Of a DNA stretch of 64,000 nucleotides, positions 1 through 10,630 are shown in pieces. The notes under the pieces were generated by a model. The model ran no database searches and was not told the DNA's origin. It saw nothing but the letters and a program-made list of their open reading frames with translations. The stretch comes from Paragonimus skrjabini miyazakii (taxonomy: Eukaryota > Platyhelminthes > Trematoda > Plagiorchiida > Troglotrematidae), in the NCBI GenBank assembly GCA_014338405.1, contig JTDE01000312.1:30650-94649 (forward strand), in the 5' to 3' direction. Numbering within the stretch: position 1 is the first letter of the stretch; each line of letters begins with the position of its first letter. The translations under genes and the position numbers were made by a program.

Positions 1-81
1 ACCTATAATTCATGTCAAAAGGATTGCGAAACAGTTTATAACTGAAATACATACACATTCCTCCGTAACATACGATCATCA

Positions 82-235
82 TGAAGCTGGTGACTTTGTG
101 GATAAAGACTTTGGCTCGTAACGCGAAGGATTGCCAATTCAACCTTTTGTTCAGACGATCTCTACTTGATAAGTTCAAAGGAGGGTGAAACCGGTCGTGG
201 TGTGTCACTTTAAGGTTGAGCGTCAAGAAGTATTA
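82..235 (+). mobile_element. tRNA-derived SINE, family S3, copy 1
   Basis: This stretch aligns by eye with 2508-2660. Both have a tRNA-like head with the string CTCGTAA, then GAAGG and a box-B-like RTTCRACCTT, followed by a shared tail that begins gaaaccggtc and continues to gcgtSaagaag. The colinear head-plus-tail match in two places is the evidence for a short interspersed repeat. The head resembles an RNA polymerase III promoter, so the element was probably transcribed from its own internal promoter. This copy is the more diverged and ends just before the left terminal repeat of the neighbouring Penelope-like element. It could instead be a decayed tRNA pseudogene with a chance tail, but the second copy argues against that. 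Confidence 0.55.
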
Positions 236-249
236 TAAACGTTTTCTGC

Positions 250-434
250 TTTGAACAAAGCAGTAAGAAGACGGACGAAGGTAGATGCTAGCATTTCGTT
301 TCGCCTCTTCAGTACCAAATAACAATAACCAGGAACATATATATGACACTGTTAGGGTGGGGGATGAAGAGAACAACATAGCAAATTAGGTGGAGAACAA
401 CAACGCAAAACTATTAGGTCCATGGGAGTCTAAG
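250..434 (+). repeat. Left inverted terminal repeat (pLTR) of PLE-1
   Basis: This is the inverted partner of 1652-1837. The reverse complement of the right arm matches almost base for base, for example over aaccaggaacatatatatga and ggtagatgctagcatttcgt, with a handful of substitutions and one 1-base length change. Penelope-like elements characteristically carry LTR-like repeats that can be inverted, which fits. High arm identity beside a heavily frameshifted coding region suggests that the insertion was already defective or that the arms converge by gene conversion. Confidence 0.9.
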
Positions 435-461
435 ACTTGCATTTCGTCGCTGCCGTTGTAA

Positions 462-993
462 AAACGTTATGTGGATGACTTTCTCTTGTTGGCCTAATCT
501 TCGCAAAGCATTGGTGAGATAGTGAACCGGTTCAAAATATGTCTGCTAATCTGACAATCACCTGTGAGGTGAAAAAGAACGGATGCCTACCGTTTTTAGA
601 CATCCTCGTCGGTCGCAAGGTTGATGAATCGATGAAAAGAAATGTTTCGAAAACCCAACTGGACTGGTCAGTACACCCACTTCACAAGCTTTACACCAAT
701 GAAGAACAAGCGAGGATTGATCAGAACATTATTCACGCGTGCCAGACGCATCTGTGCATCAGAATGTTTAAGAGCAATTCAAAGGTGACGCTTCTTCACT
801 TCGAACAACAAAACGCCTCGTCGTCTGCATTAAGCGAGCATACAATGCGGATGAAATCGTAGTCGTTGGACGAACCCGTGAACTACCGTTACCTTCAGTA
901 AAGGGAGGGCAACCTGTTGGCGCCAACTCTCACTGTATTTATCAGTTTGTGTATAACTGCGGCGAAAGTTACATCGGCGGAACTGATAGGTGC
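462..993 (+). pseudogene. PLE-1 reverse transcriptase C-terminal half and start of GIY-YIG domain (broken)
   Basis: Translation in alternating frames gives, in order, RT motif C (KRYVDDFLLL), motif D/E (LPFLDILV), the Penelope thumb segment WTGQYTHFTSF followed by a basic helix containing RTLFTRARRIC, and a GIY-YIG core (YNCGESYIGGT). At least two frame changes and a TAA directly after the YVDD motif prevent expression. The longest open stretch (539-862) keeps only the PFLD part in frame, while the thumb is read in another frame. The RT fingers and palm motifs A and B are absent. Order and spacing match Penelope RTs, so the identification is firm although the gene is dead. Confidence 0.85.
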
Positions 994-1397
994 TTGTTAC
1001 GACCCCACCTGCTAGAGAAAAGACAAGAACAACGCAAAGACCACGAGCAGTACCTCTATCACGAACGAACGCAACGATATTGTAAGCGGTACAAAAATCA
1101 GAGCTCAAATATCGGAACGCAACCCTCGCAACCTAGAACCCCCCCCAACAAGTAAGGAAAAAGACGGCCTTCAAACGAGCTTTATTTGCTGCTCAGCGCG
1201 AAGGCAAAATTGCGATTTACAGCAACTTTATTTTTAGGTCTGCGGTGGCCTTGGGCCTAAGTCGCCGAATGGACCAATCAGAGGCGAGCGTAACTTCCTG
1301 GACGTTCCAGAATTCTAGTTCCCGGGAAATGAAGAAATCCATTTCCCTTGCGAATAATGCGAATTTTTGAGAAAAAGTTCCTTTTCCCAACAGTGCT
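990..1397 (-). mobile_element. Solo LTR (995-1392) with 5-bp target-site duplication gtgct
   Basis: A 398-bp segment begins tgttacgaccc and ends tttcccaaca, giving the TG...CA ends of an LTR. It is flanked by gtgct on both sides (990-994 and 1393-1397). Removing the segment and one gtgct copy restores a continuous GIY-YIG reading frame across the junction (TDRCLNFRMKK), so the insertion disrupted PLE-1. No gag or pol lies inside, so this is a solo LTR left by recombination between two LTRs. Two AATAAA signals and the promoter-like orientation on the minus strand suggest that the LTR reads leftward. An inverted CCAAT box lies at 1271-1286 (ggaccaatcagaggcg on plus). A 5-bp duplication fits Ty3/gypsy or BEL-type integrases. 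Confidence 0.88.
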
Positions 1398-1651
1398 TGA
1401 ACTTTAGGATGAAGAAACATCTGCCGAAATGGGTTCAGGATGTAACTGCGCAGTCTACTCCCTTCGTCCCAGAATCACGCAAACTTCCGGCCTCGTCTAT
1501 CGCCAGACATATGTTGGCCACCGGTCACCGGATTAATCCTGAATCAACATTCCGGGCTATAATGCGTCACGCCAATCCGCGTTTCGCTGAGGCGATCGCA
1601 ATTAGTCATCTCAAGCCAGCATTGTGTGTACAAAAACAATTATATGTAAGC
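1398..1651 (+). pseudogene. PLE-1 GIY-YIG endonuclease C-terminal part
   Basis: This is the continuation of the GIY-YIG domain interrupted at position 994. The frame reads KKHLPKWVQ, then a variable loop, then IARHMLATGHRINP and AEAIAISHLKPALCVQKQ just before the right terminal repeat. In Penelope endonucleases the EHxPKW segment, the TGH segment and the AEAIAIR...LC segment follow the YIG strand in that order, so the identification follows from order as well as content. This 3' part is open in one frame from 1367 to 1672, longer than the upstream pieces. Confidence 0.85.
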
Positions 1652-1837
1652 CTTAGACTCTCATGGACCTAATAGTTTTGCGTTGTTGTTCTCCACCTAA
1701 TTTGCTATGTTGTTCTCTTCATCCCCCCACCCTAATAGTGTCATATATATGTTCCTGGTTATTGTTATTTGGTACTGAAGAGGCAATACGAAATGCTAGC
1801 ATCTACCTTTGTCCGTCTTCTTACTGCTTTGTTCAAA
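1652..1837 (-). repeat. Right inverted terminal repeat (pLTR) of PLE-1
   Basis: Inverted copy of 250-434. A third, more diverged relative lies at about 49,040-49,235 on the plus strand, sharing ttggtactga, aatgct and gcatctacc in the same order. The 49-kb relative continues past the point where the PLE-1 arms stop matching, as does this arm (aactgtttca versus gactgtttca), so the true terminal repeat may be longer than the inverted match shows. Confidence 0.88.
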
Positions 1838-2507
1838 TTTATGAGGGGAACCGACTGTTTCATGTTTCCTGCTTTATTTGATTCCACCTCCAAATCTTGC
1901 GGGTAAAACCTCACATAGGTTTGATACAGTTTTACAAGCTTCCTATTATCTTGCTGAACTGAGGACCAGCGACCAGGATTACTTTGCTTGCATTATCAAA
2001 GTAAACTTTCTCGTGTTTATCCACGCCGAATTAGGTCAATGGAGATGGCGATGCACAATGAGTAAGTCCTGTTCATTGTATTAAAGTTTGCCTTATAATT
2101 AACCTTTGACCGCATACTTTTCTCAGTTTGTAATCTAGTTTCGCGTTTGTAAGCAAGTCCTACGATCTGGTATAGTGAGAACGAGCGATTGCACTATACT
2201 ACCCACATTACTATTCAGTAGTGAGCCACGAGCCTGTATTCGGATATTGAAGAAACCGGGGAAAAATACAAGAATAAATATTGGAGTGAAGTTTAGTTCT
2301 TTATACATACAAGAAATGGGCATTGGCAGCCGTTACAACCGTCACGTCCCGGGATCAATGTTTTATGTAAATTAGTGCGTCTGTTTGTTGTACTGAAGCA
2401 CATACCTCATATGCTGGTTTTCTGAATAAACACTCCTCACGCCATCCGCGTTCTTGGCTCACAACACTGGGTGTCTTTTTCCCCAAGAAACTTTTTATGC
2501 TTCCGTG
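1838..2507. other. No gene recognised; right flank of PLE-1
   Basis: The first ~60 bases (to about 1900) continue a similarity with about 49,165-49,220 and may be the outer part of the PLE terminal repeat. The remainder has only short unrecognised frames and no motif I can name. Confidence 0.4.
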
Positions 2508-2660
2508 GGTCTGGTGGCCGAGCAGATATGAGTGTTGACTCGTAAAATGAAGGGTGGCCGGTTCGACCTTCGGTTCAAGCTATATTTATTCGTTGAATAT
2601 AAACGAGAACGAAACCGGTCCTGGAGTGTCGGATTGACAGTGAGCGTGAAGAAGCACCAT
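2508..2660 (+). mobile_element. tRNA-derived SINE, family S3, copy 2
   Basis: The head resembles a tRNA: a box-A-like tggtggccgagc (about 2513-2524), an anticodon-arm-like string gactcgtaa, and a clear box B ggttcgacc (about 2560). The tail that follows (gaaaccggtcctggagtgtc, from 2611) matches 187-230. Box A to box B spacing fits an RNA polymerase III internal promoter. The stems are too eroded for a functional tRNA and no CCA-acceptor pairing can be drawn. Two dispersed copies with the same head-to-tail fusion are what a SINE family predicts. Confidence 0.6.
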
Positions 2661-3418
2661 TTCAAGCTTTTGACAGCCGTAACCAGTGCAAACTAGCAAT
2701 TCCTGGTGGACTGTGTCCATCCACATTAATGGAATGGATAAAAAGTTGTAACTCTGGTATTCACGATTATTTGCTGGGAATCCCCTAGAACTATTTTTGT
2801 TCCTACTGCTCATTCTAAACGCATGTATATTTCTATGTTCAGTGCATAACGTTGTCGCTAGGTCAATATTGTAGCCATAGGTTGTCTCGTTGAACCTGTG
2901 TTAAGTATCTCAATTACTTAAGAATAAATCACACTGTGTTGTCAACTTATATTTGTACGTAATGTGACATAGTTACAATGTGTAGTGGTTGTTGCTTATT
3001 GAAAGTAAAGTGTAAACATCCTGACAGCATGAACCACAACGTTAAGTTTACTACTAAAGTCAAGATAGACAGTCGGTCGCCGTTTTTGAACGTCTGTCTT
3101 ATTGGGTGTTCCGAACAAGGATGTGGACAAACGAGTTGGTGCATTTCGAAAAATTTGCGTTGATCACATTATCACGGACTGATGCGAACGCTGTTATAAT
3201 GTCTGCTAAAGCTGTTTAAAAGAACATATGCTTGATGGGTTTGTTTATTAGGATCTGTGATTGGGGTCACCACTTACCTCAACAGCGACGTGGAATATTT
3301 TCGAAGAACACGTTACTGAAAAGGATGAAACATAAAGGTAAGCCTAGGTGTAAGGATTAAAAATGGTGTCAATGCATGTATGCTACAGTACCTTTTGACT
3401 AAGCTGTAGGCTGTTGTG

Positions 3419-3466
<48 letters not shown>

Positions 3467-5955
3467 GTAATCTTACGAGCATTCCAGCCACTTGGCTGTC
3501 TACTAGCCGACGCACTGGTAACGCAGAAATTAATATCGATCTATTTACTCTAAAAATGTGGCGAGGAACACCGTTCATGGTATTGAGGCTTGAAGTAACG
3601 TCCAATCACATGTAAGTGACAGTCAAGCCCAACTGTGTCTTACGATATGAATCAAACGATCCTCATGTTTTCAGGCCCGAGGAATGATCCATTGAAGACG
3701 CCCGTTCAAGGGAATCACTTGCACCTGCGATTTGTGGTTTGTTAACCGAACAGTGTGAACACTTCACAACCTAATACACAGTGTTTTTGAATGCTAAATG
3801 TGTAAAGGTGGAGATTGCGGTAAAACAGCATTTGCAGGATTCTGCTCATTCAGAAGAATTCCACTGTATTTGTCACACCATGATTAAACAATCTAGCATT
3901 TTTCGAAATGCCTGTTATGCACCACCTAAAAGAACCTTTTTTTTATCTAGGAACCAATGGAACTGAGTTTATCACTACATCGATAATGTGTTGTATAGGT
4001 TGATCATTTCTTATCCTCGTGTTTCTTCCTGCCAGCTTTAATTTCAAGCAGCAATCCTACTAATCGCTCTCCGTTCCTCACTGAGAAGTTGGTGCATATT
4101 GCTTACTTGTCTGCTTTATATTGTCTGATAATTCATTTAGTAACCGGTGTTTGAGCGCTTAAAAGCATGATGTTTCTGTGTATCATCTCATCTTCCTTCC
4201 AACTGATTGTAGTCTATATCGATTGTTGTCGAGTTCGATTGTTGATCTGTTTACAAAACTACACTTTAATATTCATCTTAATCGTTTGCCTGTTCGTACT
4301 TAACCGTTAATTTGTTTGGATATCATCTCGAGTTTCTAGTTCAAAAGGCGAACGAACTGTTACCTCAGTCTATGTCACACCTGGAAATATGTAGTGAGTA
4401 TTTTTGTGCTTGAAAATCGAAGTGCGTTTTATAAACAGTGAAGTGTTGGTAAAGAAATCTATGAAACAGTTGATGACCAGCATAACAAGAAGCTAATTTT
4501 GACAAGTCTGGAGTAAATATGCCGTGAAAGATATGGTCGATTGAAAACATTTTGTTGACAAAACCATGAGGTGTGGACGTAGTAGTTGAAGATGAGATGA
4601 AACTTCAAACTGTAATTTAACAAAATTTCGTGTTAACTGAAGGCTTGCTCCAGTTTACGAAACTTTTGACAGTTACGATGTTACGTGCAGTGGCTGAGTT
4701 ACAGTATTAGCCTCATGCTTTCCTTGCTAGAAGAAGAAATGTCAAGAATTTCTAAGGTGTTTTGGTAAGTATCTTGTTGCATTCCACATTGTTGTCAGTT
4801 TGGCAGCATCAGTAGCTGGAAGGTAATTTCGTATTTCTCCTGTCTAGAGAGACAACCAATTAACCTAGTTCAGTAAGTTTGAGAAGTAGATTTCCAGCTG
4901 TTCACCTGATCATGCCTTTAAAAACTGAAATGTCGTTAACCCAAAGAATTTGAGTCACACGATACTAATAGTCACTCGTGTAAAGGTTCATTCGAAAAGA
5001 GCATGTGATTAGTTTTGATAATTCATTCAAAAAAAAGGAAGGCTGGATTCGTCTAGGTGCTGAACTAGATAAAAATCACGAGGGTAAGTGCAAATATTCA
5101 CTTGTTCCAACTAGTATATGAAGATGTTGAAACGCATATGGAATAGTACCATTTAGATTGTTGAGTTATACCATACGGAATTATAGCTGCGAAATTTCTG
5201 AAGTTACAGTTTGATGAGAGGGAATAAGCTTAACGATTTTTCACTGGAACGTGATCGGTGTTTTAATAATCTATCGAACAGTGTATTATCTCTCGAAAAC
5301 AAACTAGAGAAAGTGATAGGTGAACAATACATCTAGCGTATAAAAGAAAATACCTGAATACATCGACAGAAACGGTTTGGTACAAATATCGTTATATCGA
5401 AAACGTAAACTTAAGATTCTATGTGCAAACTTCCGCACTGACCGAGACACTCTTGAACGGCACTCTGAACATTCAATTCGAATTCGGCGATTCACGCTAA
5501 AGATAAACAGACAGCATAAAAATGCGTTCTTTTCTAATGACACATTAGGACGTTAGAAACCTCACGGCTGCACAGATTAATCAGATATATGTTGACATTT
5601 TTGTTATGCTACGTGTAAAGTTACACGCTTAATACGGAAGTTTTTTGAAGCGATCCCAACCGTGTTATATAGATCAATGAATGAAGCCGCTGGATTGTTT
5701 AATCTCCTAGAAGTGGAACTTGAACGCCTTAAAATGGTTCTATCGAAAGTTTTGTTTACCGGAAACTAAGTTGGATCTGTCGATCTACAACTTTTTGAGG
5801 TTTCGTACTTCCTAAAGTGTAACAGGTTTCAATTGATTGTCTAACTAGCAGAGCAGGATCTATGTGTTCAGAAGAGGCGCAGAAGTTGATTAAAATTAAG
5901 TCACTAATGGGCCAACTAATAACTCAACACGTTAAGATTGCTCCGGGAAACCTTC
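2661..5955. other. No gene recognised (2.66-5.95 kb)
   Basis: Only short unassigned frames (up to about 79 codons) occur. No exon with a recognisable domain, no RNA gene and no element terminus was seen apart from the ATT microsatellite at 3419-3466. From about 5880 the sequence may already belong to the PLE remnant that becomes clear at about 5960. Confidence 0.4.
3419..3466. repeat. (ATT)n microsatellite, about 16 units
   Basis: An uninterrupted run of ATT/TTA triplets, about 48 bases, bordered by gctgttgtg on the left and gtaatcttac on the right. The lack of interruptions suggests that it is polymorphic. No coding frame is associated with it. Confidence 0.97.
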
Positions 5956-6430
5956 AATGTACTACCACTGCTGGGAAGCAACCATTTTTTCGGAACTGTC
6001 CATTCTGAGGTGACCTGACACCTGAATCAATCAAACGTGCTTTTTGGAGCTATATCAGGCGATCGTTTCCAGCAGTCACGTTATGGAACTGGTTCACCAC
6101 TATAACAATGTTAAACTTGAGTCTGAACTTCAAAATATCCGTTCGCGACCAATCCATTCTTGTGTATTCACTTTCCTGCGGTTACATAGCGAAATAGATA
6201 GGCCACATTAGGAAGTGTTTATCTAATCAAATCGAAGACCATCCAAATTGGCTTGATATGAGAATTTACCAAACAATCGTCATCTGATGGACTCTGATAT
6301 ATCAAATTGCTGCTATGGCCGCCATTCTCATTACTCATCGCGTCACTCAGGATCAGTCGAACAACTCATATTAACCACAACCGAAACAATCGCCATTCGA
6401 TTGCGTGATTCGGTTCTTTGTCGCTAAGAG
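5956..6430 (+). mobile_element. Penelope-like element remnant PLE-2 (GIY-YIG 3' part)
   Basis: Translated in shifting frames, this region shows the segment between the RT thumb and the endonuclease of Penelope elements, including SIKRAF (about 6027) and YIRRSFPAV (6051-6077). It continues with a decayed GIY-YIG strand (YSLSCGYIAK, about 6160-6190), EDHPNWL (the EHHPxWL motif, about 6235), and the terminal TETIAIRLRDSVLC (6380-6421). The last string closely parallels AEAIEIRLRNPNLC at the end of the better preserved copy at 24.3-25.6 kb. Stops and frameshifts are frequent. The following ~300 bases, with an AATAAA at about 6676, may be its 3' flank, but no boundary can be fixed. Confidence 0.7.
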
Positions 6431-9400
6431 AAATCACTGCACATCTTACGAATTCCACTGTCATGGTCGGATCATCTCTATCTGGGCCATTGACCTAAAT
6501 TCATCCAGATGACACATTACTGATGAGGCTGTGATGAAATTTGAGTGATAGTCAGGTTGAAATTTTACATGTAAGAAAACCTGACTACACTGGAATGGCC
6601 AGCCTTAAGTGTTCGACAGTTTTGATTTTCTCATATATGAACAGTAATTATCCCAGTTTTTATTGTTCCTTGTAAATAAACATTTGATAACTTCTGTGTT
6701 TGTGTTGACCTGATGAAAAATGTCCGAAGACAGCACACTTGTTCATTTACCAACTTCGTACATGATGTGGGCTGGAAGGAATCATTAAAAGTGAGATAGC
6801 AAATAACTTACTATCAGATTGTAGCCAAAAAAAACTTTGGCACAAAGTGACTAGGTCGTTTTTTTTAAATCAAACTAATCCGTAGATACTTAACACAAAG
6901 TGGCCAAAGGAGGGTTCTCGTAATTTCATAAAAAAGTGAATGCTTATTTTGGACCACTTAATAATTATGCCTAAACGAAACCAACCAAATTGGTTTTGTT
7001 AAGAAAAGGTTTGTGGTACTCTGACAAAGTGGATCAAGTCACACAAACTGTTCACAGTAGGCTGTACGAAGAAAATCGGATAGAGTGTGTTGCTTCACGG
7101 TACATCACCTGCGTATTTGAGTAAATATGTTGAAAGGCAATTAGTATGGATGATATTTAGATTATGAATAAGAATCGGTTGGCAACTGCGCTTTGGAAAA
7201 CATTGAGATATTTAGTAGGAATGAGGATGAAGCACCACACTTGCTAAACTGACCGTGACTGCTAAGTGAATGCGTAAATGATGGAGACCGAGAATGAATG
7301 TTCGTCTCATTGCGACTTTGAAATCGCGTCTGTCTATCAGTATGCCGAATCACGTCACTGTACTCTAATAAACTCGAACAGTGATAAGTTTTTCATCAAG
7401 CGATGGCAAGGTTAAACGAACCGGGGAAACGAAATTGTCAGGGGTGGTGAGTGAGCACCGATAAGCAAATCGATTTGAATCCACGATATTTACTTAAATT
7501 TCCACTTGGAAGAGAACTAGTTTTTGAAAACCTTTCGGGATTACTGACGTTCATGCCGTGAGAAGAATTTCGATTTCTTCAAATTTAAGGGGTGTTCGAT
7601 ACAGGCCATCCTTCAACAATCAGCAATTCAGTGATGTGTGAAACTCGGATTGAATAACTCATTTGGAGACTGATTTAAAAAACTGCAAGTTCCTTGATAA
7701 CAAATCGGCGTTATCCATTGGGTCCTTTTTAGTTTGCTAAACATCAACCTTTGATTTCTTCGGTTGAACTATCAGCAAGGCTGCGCTCGTCAACGAAATA
7801 AAAGCGCTCCGAAGAGGCTAGGAGGAATGTATTACGTGTCCTACTGGAATAAATATTAAGCTCTCTAAAATCAACAGAAGAACTTTACGGGAGATTTAGG
7901 TCATTATGACATTTTCGGTGTTCCTCCATTGAAAGTAACGTCTGGTACGGGTGTATTACGACTGTAGCTGGATAACTCCCCAAGGAATGTAAACGCTGCA
8001 TGAAAAATATATATACACCACATAGTCGCCGATGGAAAGTGCGACTGAAGTGAGTGTTTTGAGTGAGCCAATGGGGCAGTCTCACTACCATAACTACGGT
8101 ACACACTGGCCACTATAGTCAGCATTCATGTCACAACACTGTGATCAGGTTTCACATCACTCACATAATTACAGTTGAGTCACCAACATTACCAATTTGT
8201 GTATTTTTAATAATGCAGCATCAGCCATGATTAAACTAAATTTATCCAAAGCAAGTGCTCTGGAATACGCGTTTTAAGAGCCTTCGTTTTAGCATTTTAT
8301 TTCGTATATCACTGAGTATACATTACAGCCAGGATGGATTAAGAATAATGTGGTCATCACTTATATGTCATTTTAGCTAATCCCAAACGTGTTGGGCTGG
8401 ACTAAGGTAGAGGATAGGACAATATCGATACCTATTTTGGATGTTTGGACGTGTTGTAATCTTCGTCGGATATGTAGCACTGCACCATCTTTTTGTAGAA
8501 TTCAATCATGCCTGTTCCCACCCATGCAAGGCCTATGGTTTTGTAAAACATTCCATGACTTAAACAGATAATTAGTGTGCATTTATGTTTTATATCTTTT
8601 GATAGTAATTCGGATCACTCCTAGACAAACATTACATTGAGACGGACTTTTCGGTGTTATTAACAGCCTCGATCTGACTGATGACAGGAAGTATGAATCC
8701 CCCTCTTTCCGTACCGATTCTTGTTCGCCTGCTTTTTCCTTGTCATTATCATTTCCGGTTGCAACATAGAACAATCTTAACCCTCTCATAGCGGGTAGGG
8801 AAATCTGTAGAACGTGAGACCACAGTGTTTTCAGTTATTCCCTTGAAATGTATTAATAGATTGCACTTGTTCCTTACCATTTTATACCATATACCGCTTC
8901 AGTGGTCCAATGATATCTACTTCACGTTATATGATCAGTAAAAAAAAATACAATTTCTAAAATGCTAATCACCCCAAGTCAGAAGAAAAATGAATAATCA
9001 TACGTGTATGAGTGGAGGTCTGTCGTATATAACCAAAGTACCGATGGTACTGAAATCTACAGGTCCAATTTCGATTTATGGTGAATGTTAAAATTGAAAC
9101 GCAATGGTTATGTAGAATAGCTAGAGAGAGGTCAACCTTTTTTGTCCTACGATATACCGATTGACTTACTTATTGGCATCTCGTTAGAAGGCTTGAGACG
9201 TGTACAACACAGATCCAATCACCGGGTAAAGGGATTAAGTATGCGGCTGTTGAAGACGACAGAGATTGCATGCATGTGTGAATGATTTGGATTGATAAAA
9301 GCTTTAAGCTGCATTACTGAAAAGAAATGTCCATGTATTTTGGCCAATCCCGTTTGTTGTTCTTGATCGGTGAAACGAGCAACTGGCAATTGTTGGACAA

Positions 9401-9529
9401 TTACACATGGACACATTGCATGAAGTTGATTAGACTGTTCTAAGTGGATTATCAAGTTTTTTCTCCCCCTCTGATCAACGTGTTTATCACATTTACCCTC
9501 CGATGAAAACCACTACAATTATCTTAGCT
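6431..9529. other. No gene recognised (6.43-9.53 kb)
   Basis: The first ~330 bases may be the 3' untranslated or terminal part of PLE-2 (a polyadenylation-like taaataaac at about 6674, then cctgatgaaaaatgtccgaa at 6714). Beyond that only short frames without recognisable domains occur. No RNA gene was found. Confidence 0.35.
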
Positions 9530-9748
9530 AGAAGTTAACAGAACATCAACTCTGTGTAGCCCGGCTGAGTGTGTACAAACGGACTTTCAATTGTTGATGT
9601 TAGCGTTTTCATGTTCGAAGCAGTTCAAAGTGAATTTTGCTGTGAATTCCAGACTCCGATTAATTCTCGTGCGTACCAGGTTCGTGCTCCCTCAGGTGTT
9701 GTCACGCTTCCTAAATTGAATTGCCGGTTTCCACTTTTTGTACGCACT

Positions 9749-9979
9749 TTAGTATGAGTGGCTTTTGGTCGTCTGTGTTGCTAGTTTAGGTTTGTGTTCA
9801 GTTTTCTCGTTTTCTGCCCGACACAATACTTGTTGCGGGCGACTTTGTGAAGTACATTTGATGGTTTTGCATTCGACAATCTGTCGTTGATTTTCGTGAG
9901 TATGTTTTAAGAGTGCCATTGGTTTGTGCGCCACTGTGACTCGAGTCGAAAGTAGACGATTTGCCGTCAGTTCTGACAT
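9749..9979 (-). pseudogene. PLE-3 connector and GIY-YIG N-terminal part
   Basis: An open stretch of 76 codons on the minus strand contains RLLSTRVTVAHKPMALL followed by a cysteine-bearing segment (IKCTSQ). In one group of Penelope-related and other GIY-YIG retroelements, a VAHKP or VxRKP motif sits immediately before the nuclease domain and the first cysteine precedes the YIG strand. That matches the position here, downstream of the RT motifs on the same strand. The YIG strand itself is unrecognisable in this frame, so the nuclease is inactive or the sequence is frameshifted. Confidence 0.55.
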
Positions 9980-10321
9980 TTTCTTGGTGTCAGGAGGGTT
10001 GATGCGGCTGGCGTAAGCTGCTCTTGTTCGCTGAACGTTTCAAGAAGCAGCACGTCGTCGGAAAAGTTTATTGGGAATGAGTTGCACATAAAGGTATAAA
10101 ATAGCAGTTTTCTTCTACTATTCCCCCATTCTAATGCATTGCAGTGTGTTCTTGTTAATCTCAGCGGGGTTTTGACACAACTTTGTTCGTGTACTGCCGA
10201 ATGGTTGTCAAAAGGTTCAGAATTTGACTGGTGTGAGTTGGCTCCGGTTGACGTTGGTTTCTTTCCGACCAGTGTTGAGTTTTTGATTATGAAATCTAGA
10301 AATGATACTCAGCGGTTGTTT

Positions 10322-10630
10322 TCATACTCTGTGATGAACTGTATCCTGGCAAGCATATCCTTCAGGAATCGATGGGTTTTCACTAGGTTGGTTCGTTTCA
10401 AGAAGACAAAATTGTCGTCGACGTAGCCTACCATGGCGTTTTGACTCATTTATGAGGAGTTCGGTTTGGTAACCTTGTTGCATGAATGCTTGACCTACCA
10501 ATCCCGACAGCACTGATCCCATCGGTATACTTTTTGAGTGTTTGTACAGGTTTCTTTTGAACATGACGTACATTGTAGGACAAAAGTATAATAACTGTAA
10601 CAAACTTGTTAGACTAACCATGATACTCAT
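10322..10630 (-). pseudogene. PLE-3 reverse transcriptase palm fragment
   Basis: This minus-strand frame of 102 codons starts inside the RT domain with a helix ending in YVMFKRNLYKHSKS. It then has IPMGSVLSGLVGQAFMQ, the RT motif B of Penelope-type enzymes (usual form GxPMGSPLSGLxAEA). After that the frame is lost: the catalytic loop GYVDDNFVFL lies in another frame at 10,400-10,429. The YxDD aspartates are intact at the DNA level although the gene is not. There is no plausible independent start; the frame is simply the open part of a decayed polyprotein. Confidence 0.7.

Larger units (their letters stand above)
250..1837 (+). mobile_element. Penelope-like element PLE-1 with inverted terminal repeats
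   Basis: Penelope-like elements are retroelements that encode a reverse transcriptase joined to a GIY-YIG endonuclease, which together copy and insert the element. This copy is bounded by inverted repeats (250-434 and 1652-1837) that differ at only a few positions. Inside, in shifting frames, are the RT motif KRYVDDFLLL (462-491), LPFLDILV (about 587-610), the family hallmark KPNWTGQYTHFTSF (about 648-690), and the GIY-YIG strand YNCGESYIGGTDRC (about 952-993). The GIY-YIG domain resumes after an inserted LTR as KKHLPKWVQ and ends in CVQKQ (about 1640). Everything upstream of RT motif C is missing, and several frameshifts make it a pseudogene. The ending resembles the elements at 42.6 and 28.0 kb, so these are probably one lineage. 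Confidence 0.9.

Noticed and set aside
2508..2580. Functional tRNA gene
   Set aside because: Box A and box B are present but the acceptor and anticodon stems do not pair; a SINE head explains it better.
6712..6745. CTGATGA at the likely 3' end of PLE-2
   Set aside because: No correctly placed GAA with pairing stems follows (cgaagac only), so no ribozyme can be drawn.
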